A DNA stretch of 64,000 nt, from the NCBI GenBank assembly GCA_018712515.1, contig DVGW01000020.1:29011-93010 (forward strand), in the 5' to 3' direction. A program made the position numbers and the translations under genes. The stretch is from Aphodovivens avicola. GTDB taxonomy: Bacteria; Actinomycetota; Coriobacteriia; Coriobacteriales; Eggerthellaceae. The notes under the pieces are model-generated. The model saw only the letters and a list, made by a program, of their open reading frames with translations. It was not told where the DNA came from and did not search any database. Below are positions 39,756 through 46,714 of the stretch, piece after piece (the stretch's first letter is position 1; every line of letters starts with the position of its first letter).

Positions 39756-41633
39756 ATGCTCGAAACCGTCGATTTCACGCAAGAGGCTCCTGAGAAGGAG
39801 GAGTACAAGGCCAAGCGCAACGAGCTCATGCAGCGCCTGACCGCGCTCCAGCAGCGCGCCCGCGCCGAGCACGTCGGATTGGTGGTGCTCTTCGAGGGAT
39901 GGAACGGCGCCGGCAAGGGCAGCCGCATCTCCGACCTGATGTACCGGCTCGACGCGCGCGCCACGACCGTGCACGTCACGTCCGACCTCGACATGGCGGC
40001 GGTCCGCGGGTTCGCCGGCGCGCCGTGGGGCGTGCAGGACTTCTATCCGCCGATGCAGCAGTTCTGGAAGGCGCTTGGCGAGCGCGGCACCATCACGTTC
40101 TACGATCGCGGCTGGTATTCCTCCAGCGTCGAGCGCATGCTGCTCACCGAGGCGGGCGACGATCCCCTGCTTGAGGATGACGACTGCGATGACAAGAAGC
40201 GCAAGCGCGGCGACGAGCATTGCGGCAAGGGGAGGAAAAGCCGCGCCGCCGAGGCGGCCGCGTTCGCGCGCGATGAGCGCCGCGCGCGCTCCATCGACCG
40301 CGCCGTCGAGTCCGCCGCCGAGTTCGAGCGCCAGCTCGTCAACGACGGCTACGTGCTGGTCAAGTTCTTCGTGCACGTGCGCGAGAAGATGCAGCGCCGT
40401 CGCCTGGAGCGCCTCTACGATGATCCCGCCACGCGCTGGCGCGTGAGCGAGGGCAAGCTCGCCAGCGCCGCCGACTACCCGCACGCCTACCGCCTGTACG
40501 ACCGCCTGCTGTCGCGCAGCGACTTCAGCTTCGCGCCCTGGACGCTGATCAACGGCGAGGAGAAGCGCTCGGCAAACCTCAAGATCGCCGAGACGCTGTG
40601 CGAGGCGCTCGAGCGCGCGCTGGAGGCCCCCGAGGACGAGGACGCCAAGGCCGCGGCCGAAGCGGCGGCGGCCAACTCCGACAAGGCGCTCGCCGAGGTG
40701 TCCGCGGGCGCGGGCAAGGCGTCTGCCGGCGATGCCGCGCAGACGGCCGCCGGGTTCGCCCCCGACGGCTACCCGCACACGCCCGATCCCGCCGAGGACG
40801 AGGAGGCGGTGGCAGCTGCCGAGGCGATCGCCAAGCTCCAGCATTCCCAGGCGCCCACGGCGTCGCGCTTCATCCTGGTGGAGGATCCGCCGACGCTCTC
40901 CAAGAAGTACGACGAGGTCGTCCCCATGGACGACGAGGAGTACAAGAAGCGCCTGAAGAAGGAGCAGAAGCGCCTGTACCGCCTCGAGCTGGAGATGTAC
41001 CGCAAGCGCATCCCGCTGATCGCCCTGTTCGAGGGCTGGGACGCCGCCGGCAAGGGCGGCGCCATCAAGCGCGTGGCCCAGGCGCTCGACGCGCGCGCCT
41101 ACACGATCTTCCCGAGCCCGGCGCCGACGCGCCCCGAGCTTCTGCATCCCCATCTGTGGCGCTATTGGACGCGCCTGCCCAAAGCGGGGCACGTGGGCAT
41201 CTACGACCGCAGCTGGTACGGGCGCGTGCTCGTCGAGCGCATCGAGGGGTTCGCGACGCCGGCCGAATGGGGCCGCGCCTACGACGAGATCAACGACTTC
41301 GAGCGCGAGTTGGCGCGCTGGGGCGCGATCCTGCTGAAGTTCTGGATCGACGTGAGCCCCGAGGAGCAGCTGCGCCGCTTCCGCGAGCGCGAGGACACGC
41401 CGGCCAAGCGCTGGAAGATCACGTCGGAGGATTGGCGCAACCGCGCCAAGCGCCAGCAGTACCGCTCGGCGGCCAACGACATGATGCGCCTGACCTCCAC
41501 GCCGTTCGCGCCGTGGATCATCGTGCCTGGTGACGACAAGAAAAGCGCGCGCATCGAGGTCGTCTCCGCCGTGGCGGACGCGCTTGAGGCTCGCTTGCGC
41601 TCGCCCGAGGATAGCGCTATCATGACCGCGTGA
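39756..41633 (+). CDS. pap: Polyphosphate:AMP phosphotransferase, two-domain PPK2 (Pap)
   Basis: Transfers phosphate from polyphosphate to AMP, giving ADP. The 625-residue product has two PPK2 kinase modules. The first, about 40-280, has Walker A GWNGAGKGS and lid DRGWYSSSVERML. The second, about 400-620, has GWDAAGKGG and DRSWYGRVLVERIEG. This duplicated layout defines class II PPK2/Pap. The linker near 285-375 is Ala/Asp/Glu-rich low complexity, and an acidic/basic insert near 135-160 (DDDCDDKKRKRGDEH) interrupts the first module. AAGGGG lies before the ATG at 39756. It is divergent from ppx. Confidence 0.93.
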   Translation: MLETVDFTQEAPEKEEYKAKRNELMQRLTALQQRARAEHVGLVVLFEGWNGAGKGSRISDLMYRLDARATTVHVTSDLDMAAVRGFAGAPWGVQDFYPPMQQFWKALGERGTITFYDRGWYSSSVERMLLTEAGDDPLLEDDDCDDKKRKRGDEHCGKGRKSRAAEAAAFARDERRARSIDRAVESAAEFERQLVNDGYVLVKFFVHVREKMQRRRLERLYDDPATRWRVSEGKLASAADYPHAYRLYDRLLSRSDFSFAPWTLINGEEKRSANLKIAETLCEALERALEAPEDEDAKAAAEAAAANSDKALAEVSAGAGKASAGDAAQTAAGFAPDGYPHTPDPAEDEEAVAAAEAIAKLQHSQAPTASRFILVEDPPTLSKKYDEVVPMDDEEYKKRLKKEQKRLYRLELEMYRKRIPLIALFEGWDAAGKGGAIKRVAQALDARAYTIFPSPAPTRPELLHPHLWRYWTRLPKAGHVGIYDRSWYGRVLVERIEGFATPAEWGRAYDEINDFERELARWGAILLKFWIDVSPEEQLRRFREREDTPAKRWKITSEDWRNRAKRQQYRSAANDMMRLTSTPFAPWIIVPGDDKKSARIEVVSAVADALEARLRSPEDSAIMTA

Positions 41634-41681
41634 CAGGGGAGTATCCGCGCACGCGAGCGTGCCTGAGAGAAGGACGATTCA

Positions 41682-41795
41682 ATGGACCTCAGCTTTCTTC
41701 CTGGATGGACCATTCCGGTCATCGTGGCCATCATCGTCATCATCATCGTGGCCTTCATCATCAAGGGCTTCATCGATGAGATGAAGAAAAAGTAG
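41682..41795 (+). CDS. 37-residue single-span membrane peptide
   Basis: Small open frame, MDLSFLPGWTIPVI at the start and KGFIDEMKKK at the end, with an unbroken run of Ile/Val/Ala in the middle (about residues 11-27) that makes one membrane helix. GAGAAGGA sits 7 bases before the ATG, and a strong terminator follows 22 bases after the stop. These signals argue for a real gene rather than chance. No family recognised. It is downstream of pap and upstream of the sortase. Confidence 0.65.
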   Translation: MDLSFLPGWTIPVIVAIIVIIIVAFIIKGFIDEMKKK

Positions 41796-41816
41796 GCCGG
41801 GAAAAGAGACGATTGG

Positions 41817-41852
41817 GAAACCGCCCGAAGATTTCGGGCGGTTTCTGTTTTT
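41817..41852 (+). terminator. Rho-independent terminator
   Basis: Perfect 13-base stem GAAACCGCCCGAA/TTCGGGCGGTTTC with a 3-base loop, followed by TGTTTTT. It ends the pap and small membrane peptide transcript. Confidence 0.93.
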
Positions 41853-41941
41853 ACATGCGACAGGCGAAGCGCCGCGCATAAGATGCACGAAGGGCCGCGC
41901 GCGGACGCGGCCGTGCGGTTTCCGACACGAAAGGGCCGACC

Positions 41942-43357
41942 GTGGCAGATCATCAGCGAAGGAACCCCGGCAGGCACGCCGCCGGAGGAGGGCTCAACAA
42001 CGCCCCGTCCCCGCACGATGCCGGCGCGCATGCGGAAGGGCTGAACGCCCAGCCCCGCCCGGCGCGCGCGACGCGGCAGCAAGCGGCAGCGCGACAGACC
42101 GCGGGGCAGCGCCAAGGGCAGCATCCTGCGGCGCAGCGGCCTGAGCAGCAGCTTCCCGAAAGCCGACGTGCGGCGGGGCAGCGTGTCGCGGCGCAGCGCC
42201 CGGCGCAGGCGGATCCCCGGCAGCAGGCTCAAGCGCCCTCCCGGCAGCAGGCGGCGCAGGCGGCCGTCCGCCGCCCGACGCAGGCGTCCGCGCAGCGCCA
42301 GGGGCAGCGCGCCTCCGCCCAGCAGCCGTCGCAGGCCTCCCGTCAGCGACGTCCCCGAGCCTCCGCGTCCGCGTCGCGCCAGGCGGCGCATCCCGCCGGC
42401 GCGTCCGCCGTCGCCAACCCGTACCGCCGCAGCGACGACGGCTCGGGCTACCGCCCCGTGCAGCCGGGCGGCAAGGGCGCCGGGAAATCCAAGAAGGGCG
42501 GGCCGTGGCGCGTTGTCTTTTGGATCGCGCTGATCGTGCTCGTCGCGTCGCTGGCCGTCCTCGGCGCGCTGCTCTTCTCCTACTGGCAGGGCCAGAACGC
42601 CTACGACAAGATCGCCGACCAGGCGTTCGAGGCGCCGCAGGACGTCGAGGGCGCCGCGCTGGAGGACCTCCAGGTCGATTGGGACACGCTGCGCGCCGTC
42701 AACCCCGACGTGGTCGGCTGGATCTACATCCCCGGCACGATCGTCAACTACCCCATCGTCCATACCGACAACGACGAGCGCTACCTCACCTACGACTTCA
42801 ACGGCGAGCAGGGGTGGGGCGCCACGTTCGGCACCATCTTCCTGCAGGCCGCCAACGCCGGCGACTTCTCCGACGCCAACAACATCGTCTACGGCCACCA
42901 TCTCAACAACGGCTCGATGTTCGCCTGTCTGGCCGACATGACCGACGACGCCGGGTTCAACGCGCACCGCACGGTGTACGTGCTCACGCCGCAGGGCAAC
43001 TACAAGCTGCGCACGTTCTCGCTGGTGCACTGCGCCGCCGACGACCCGCTGGCGCAGACGTCGTTTGCCGATTCGGCCGCGCAGACGGCCTACGTTCAGG
43101 ACAAGATCGACCGCAGCACGGCGGCGCCCGAGGGCCAGCTGCCCGCAGCGGAGGACATTGATCACACGTTCGCGTTCGTGACCTGCGACAACCTGCCAAG
43201 CGACGGCCGCTACGTGCTGTTCTCCTACGTCGAGGACACCACGGTGGCCGGCCAGCATGCGGCGGGGTCGGATGCGGTTAGCGCGGACCGTCAGGCAACC
43301 GAGGACGCGGCCCAGCAGGCCGTGTCCGCTGCTTCGGAGGAGTTGGCAGCAGCATGA
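41942..43357 (+). CDS. Class B sortase with long Gln/Ala/Arg-rich cytoplasmic N-terminus
   Basis: Membrane-anchored transpeptidase that attaches surface proteins to peptidoglycan; 471 residues. Residues 1-185 are low-complexity Gln/Arg/Ala with repeated QRQGQ and AAQRP units, a membrane helix is at about 190-212, and the catalytic domain fills about 245-440. The class B pattern is clear: NPDVVGWIYIPGTIVNYPIV, catalytic His in NNIVYGHHLNNGSMF (about 319), catalytic Cys415 in FAFVTCDN, and Arg in DGRYVLFSY. GTG start after AAAGGG. It overlaps purF by 4 bases (ATGA). A possible substrate is the surface protein at 15363-18644. Confidence 0.9.
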   Translation: MADHQRRNPGRHAAGGGLNNAPSPHDAGAHAEGLNAQPRPARATRQQAAARQTAGQRQGQHPAAQRPEQQLPESRRAAGQRVAAQRPAQADPRQQAQAPSRQQAAQAAVRRPTQASAQRQGQRASAQQPSQASRQRRPRASASASRQAAHPAGASAVANPYRRSDDGSGYRPVQPGGKGAGKSKKGGPWRVVFWIALIVLVASLAVLGALLFSYWQGQNAYDKIADQAFEAPQDVEGAALEDLQVDWDTLRAVNPDVVGWIYIPGTIVNYPIVHTDNDERYLTYDFNGEQGWGATFGTIFLQAANAGDFSDANNIVYGHHLNNGSMFACLADMTDDAGFNAHRTVYVLTPQGNYKLRTFSLVHCAADDPLAQTSFADSAAQTAYVQDKIDRSTAAPEGQLPAAEDIDHTFAFVTCDNLPSDGRYVLFSYVEDTTVAGQHAAGSDAVSADRQATEDAAQQAVSAASEELAAA

Positions 43358-44838
43358 GCACATCCGTTTTTCCCGGCGAGCGTCCCGACCGCATGGAGGA
43401 GGAGTGCGCCGTCTTCGGCGTGTTCGCTCCCGGCGAGGACGTCGCGCGCATGACCTGCTTCGGGCTGCAGGCGCTGCAGCACCGAGGACAGGAAAGCGCC
43501 GGCATCGCGGTCGGCGACGGCGAGACCGTCATGGTGACCAAAGACCTGGGGCTGGTGACCCAGGTGTTCGACGAGGCGAGCCTCGCGGCGCTTGAGGGCT
43601 TCGTCGCGGTGGGCCACGCGCGCTACGCGACGAGCGGCGGCGGATCGTGGGAGGCGGCGCAGCCGCACATCTCCGCTATCGACGAGGTGCTCATCGCGCT
43701 CGCCCACAACGGCACGCTCGTCAACACCAACGCCATCCGCGCGCGCCTCATCGAGGCGGGGGAGCATCTGCGCGCCGGCACCGACTCGGAGGTCGCCGCC
43801 AAGCTCATCGGCAAGATCACGCGCGAGACGCACCACCTGCGCGACGGCATCCGCGGCGTGATGGAGCAGCTCGAGGGTGCCTACGCGATGGTGCTCGCGA
43901 GCCCTGATTCGCTCTACGCGTTCCGCGACCCCAACGGCATCCGCCCGCTCGTCATCGGCAGGCTGCCCGAGGAGCGCGGTTGGGTGGTGTCGTCGGAGAC
44001 GTGCGGCCTCGACATCGTCGGCGCCGAGTACGTGCGCGACGTCGAGCCGGGCGAGCTGGTGCGCTTCAACAAGGAGGGCGTCTTCAGCGAGCAGGCCGTC
44101 CCGGCGCGCCGCCGCGCGGCGTGCATCTTCGAGTACGTGTATTTCGCGCGCCCCGACTCGGTGATGGACGGGCGCAGCGTCTACCAGGCGCGCCGCGCGA
44201 TGGGGCGCATCCTGGCGCGCGAGGCGCCCGTCGAGGCGGACCTCGTGCTGGGCGTGCCCGACTCGGGCGTGCCGGGCGCGATGGGGTACGCCGAGGAGAG
44301 CGGCATCCCGTATTCGGACGGCATCGTGAAGAACCGCTACGTGGGGCGCACGTTCATCCAGCCGACGCAGGCGATGCGCCAGCTGGGCATCCGCCTCAAG
44401 CTCAACCCGCTGCCGTCGGTCATCGCAGGCAAGCGCCTGGTGGTCGTCGATGACAGCATCGTGCGCGGCAACACGTCGAAGAAGCTCGTGCAGATGCTGC
44501 GCGACGCGGGGGCGGCCGAGGTGCATCTGCGTATCGAATCGCCCGAGGTCAAATGGCCGTGCTTCTACGGCATCGACACCGACACCCAAGACCAGCTGAT
44601 CTCCGCTAACCTCACGCTCGAGGAGCAGCGCCGCTGGATCGGCGCGGATTCGCTCGCCTACATCTCGCTTCCGGGACTGTACGAGGCGGTCAGCGCCGAC
44701 CACCCGGGCTTCTGCGACGCGTGCTTCTCGGGCGAGTACGCGGTGGACATCCCCGAGGCGATGCGCCGCCGCAGCTTCCTCGGCGCCGGCGAGGTCTCGG
44801 AGAAATGGCGCGCGGAGCTGGATAAGCTCAAGGCGTGA
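43354..44838 (+). CDS. purF: Amidophosphoribosyltransferase
   Basis: First committed step of purine synthesis: PRPP plus glutamine to phosphoribosylamine; 494 residues. A short propeptide precedes the N-terminal nucleophile Cys18 (MEEECAVFGVFA). The glutaminase motif LQALQHRGQESAGIA and the PRPP loop VVVDDSIVRGNTSKKL are intact. Four cysteines match the [4Fe-4S] form known from B. subtilis (RRAACIFEYVYFARPDS, VKWPCFYGID, FCDACFSGEY), implying oxygen sensitivity. The start overlaps the sortase stop, so it is translated by coupling. Confidence 0.97.
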   Translation: MSTSVFPGERPDRMEEECAVFGVFAPGEDVARMTCFGLQALQHRGQESAGIAVGDGETVMVTKDLGLVTQVFDEASLAALEGFVAVGHARYATSGGGSWEAAQPHISAIDEVLIALAHNGTLVNTNAIRARLIEAGEHLRAGTDSEVAAKLIGKITRETHHLRDGIRGVMEQLEGAYAMVLASPDSLYAFRDPNGIRPLVIGRLPEERGWVVSSETCGLDIVGAEYVRDVEPGELVRFNKEGVFSEQAVPARRRAACIFEYVYFARPDSVMDGRSVYQARRAMGRILAREAPVEADLVLGVPDSGVPGAMGYAEESGIPYSDGIVKNRYVGRTFIQPTQAMRQLGIRLKLNPLPSVIAGKRLVVVDDSIVRGNTSKKLVQMLRDAGAAEVHLRIESPEVKWPCFYGIDTDTQDQLISANLTLEEQRRWIGADSLAYISLPGLYEAVSADHPGFCDACFSGEYAVDIPEAMRRRSFLGAGEVSEKWRAELDKLKA

Positions 44839-44843
44839 CGGGG

Positions 44844-45001
44844 CGTGACAGGGGACGGTCCTTCTGTCACGCTTGGATAAAGGAGTGCGACAGGGGATGC
44901 GACAGGGTGTGACAGGGGACGGTCCCTCCGTCACATTTGTGCGACAGGGGACGGCCCCTCCGTCACGCTTGGATGTGACAGGGGACGGTCCCTCCGTCAC
45001 G
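44844..45001. repeat. REP-like family B array, four copies
   Basis: Four direct copies of the motif beginning GTGACAGGGGACGG and ending CCGTCAC or TGTCAC, at 44844-44871, 44909-44934, 44940-44967 and 44975-45001. They are linked by TTGGATAA-like spacers and extra CGACAGGGG fragments. They lie just after purF. Confidence 0.85.
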
Positions 45002-45056
45002 TTTGGATAAAGAGGGGGCGGGGTTTCCCCTCTCTCGAAAGGGAGGGGATCCGCGC

Positions 45057-45083
45057 CGCGAAAAAGACAGTCGCTTTTTCGCG
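45057..45083. repeat. REP-like family A variant
   Basis: Inverted repeat CGCGAAAAAGACAGTC followed by GCTTTTTCGCG. It keeps the GACAGTC core and the A/T-run arms of family A but has different ends. It lies between the family B array and purM. Confidence 0.6.
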
Positions 45084-45167
45084 ATGAGAGAAGGGGTCGG
45101 GCGCTTTTCCCATCCTCCGCAACGTATAATGGACGCATGACGATTCGACCCAGCGGAAAGGATTCCA

Positions 45168-46217
45168 ATGGACAAGCAGATCACCTACGCCGAAGCCGGC
45201 GTCGACATCGAGGAAGGTGCGGCGGCGGTCGATGCCATCAAGGACGCCGTGCACTCGACGTACCGCCCCGAGGTCATCGGCGATATCGGCGGCTTCGGCG
45301 GGCTGTTCAGCGCGGCGGCGTTCAAGGAGATGGAAGATCCGATCATGATCTCCGGAACGGACGGCGTGGGCACCAAGCTCAAGCTCGCGCAGCTTCTGGA
45401 CAAGCATGACACGGTGGGCATCGACCTGGTCGCCATGTGCGTGAACGACATCCTGGCCTGCGGCGCCGAGCCGCTGTTCTTCCTTGACTACATCGCGATC
45501 GGCAAGCTGCGCCGCGAGCACGTCGCCAACGTCGTCGGCGGCATCGCCGAGGGCTGCCGCCAGGCGGGTTGCGCCCTCATCGGCGGCGAGATGGCGGAGC
45601 ATCCCGGCGTGATGGATCCCGACGACTACGACCTGTCCGGCTTCACGGTGGGCGTGGTGGATCGACCCAAGATGATCGGCCCCGACAACGTGCGCGAGGG
45701 CGATGTGCTGGTGGGCTTGAAGTCGAGCGGCTTCCACTCCAACGGCTACTCGCTGGTGCGCCGCGTCCTCGTCGAGGGCAAGTCGGCCGAGGAGCTCTCC
45801 GCTCCCTGCGATGAGCTGGGGGGACGTCCGCTGGGTGAGGCGCTGCTCGCACCGACGCGCATCTACGTCAAGCCGGTGCTCGGCTGCCTGCGCGCGCTGC
45901 CCGGCGTCGTGCATGCGCTGGCCCACATCACGGGCGGCGGCATCACCGAGAACCTGAACCGCGCGCTTCCCGCCACGCTCGACGCCGTCGTCGAGCCGGA
46001 TGCGTGGGAGGTGCCCGCCGTCATCGAGCTCGGCTGCAAGGCCGCCGGCCTTTCGGACGAGGAGGCGCGCAAGACGTTCAACATGGGCATCGGCATGATC
46101 CTGCTCGTCGATCCCGCCCAGGTGGACGCCGTGCTGGACAACCTGCGCGCGGCGGGCGAGGATCCCGTCATCGTCGGCAAGACCGTCCCCGGCACTGGAA
46201 TCGTCCAATACGCTTAA
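45168..46217 (+). CDS. purM: Phosphoribosylformylglycinamidine cyclo-ligase (AIR synthetase)
   Basis: Fifth step of purine synthesis: ATP-dependent ring closure of FGAM to AIR; 349 residues. It opens ITYAEAGVDIEEGAAAVDAIK, has the substrate/ATP loops GGFGGLFSA and SGTDGVGTKLKLA, VGIDLVAMCVNDILACGAEPLFFLDYIA near 85, and ALIGGEMAEHPGVM near 135. GGAAAGGA lies before the ATG. A TATAAT (45125-45130) upstream suggests its own promoter despite the preceding purF. Confidence 0.97.
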   Translation: MDKQITYAEAGVDIEEGAAAVDAIKDAVHSTYRPEVIGDIGGFGGLFSAAAFKEMEDPIMISGTDGVGTKLKLAQLLDKHDTVGIDLVAMCVNDILACGAEPLFFLDYIAIGKLRREHVANVVGGIAEGCRQAGCALIGGEMAEHPGVMDPDDYDLSGFTVGVVDRPKMIGPDNVREGDVLVGLKSSGFHSNGYSLVRRVLVEGKSAEELSAPCDELGGRPLGEALLAPTRIYVKPVLGCLRALPGVVHALAHITGGGITENLNRALPATLDAVVEPDAWEVPAVIELGCKAAGLSDEEARKTFNMGIGMILLVDPAQVDAVLDNLRAAGEDPVIVGKTVPGTGIVQYA

Positions 46218-46594
46218 CCAGCAATTCCGGCACCAGCCAAAGCGCCCCGGAACGCGGATCGGATCGCGTTTCGGGGCGCTCGTCGTTTCGAGGGCGGGCT
46301 CGGCTTCCTGCTTCTCCGGGGTTGCCGGCGACGTGCTCGTCACCTGTTCGGCATACAGGATGACCTGGCAGAAGAGGATGAACTTCTGACGAAGCCGCTC
46401 GTCGCCCTGCGTTTCGTTGCTTGCTTCCAGGCTTTTTTGATTCGATGCCATGTTTTTCGCAGAATGCGACGTTCGAGGTGCGCGGGAACGACGCATTCGG
46501 CTCCACTGCGGCTTAATATGCCAACTTGGGCGGAGAATGCGACGGTCCAGCTTCGGGGGAAAGCGCGGATTGTCGCATTCTCCGCAATAGATGG
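46218..46594. other. Intergenic region with inverted repeats
   Basis: Begins with a terminator-like stem AGCGCCCCGGAACGCG (46241-46256) and CGCGTTTCGGGGCGCT (46265-46280). A second inverted repeat, GCGGAGAATGCGAC near 46530 and its exact complement near 46573, has a related imperfect copy near 46455-46495 (GCAGAATGCGACGTTC ... GACGCATTC). No supported gene. The repeated GAATGCGAC stems look like another intergenic repeat family. Confidence 0.55.
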
Positions 46595-46714
46595 CATCTG
46601 GATGCGAAAGCCCGGCAGCGCGCAGCGGGCTTCCCGTCTGGATGCGAAAGCCTGGCAGCGCGCAGCGGGCTTCCCATCTAGATGTGAAAACCGGGCACCG
46701 CGAGGTGGGCGCCG
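46595..46714. repeat. Three 40-base tandem repeats
   Basis: Three consecutive units beginning ATCTGGATGCGAAAGCC and ending GCAGCGGGCTTCC. The first two are nearly identical and the third is diverged. They run up to the stop codon of the molybdopterin enzyme on the minus strand. Confidence 0.75.
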
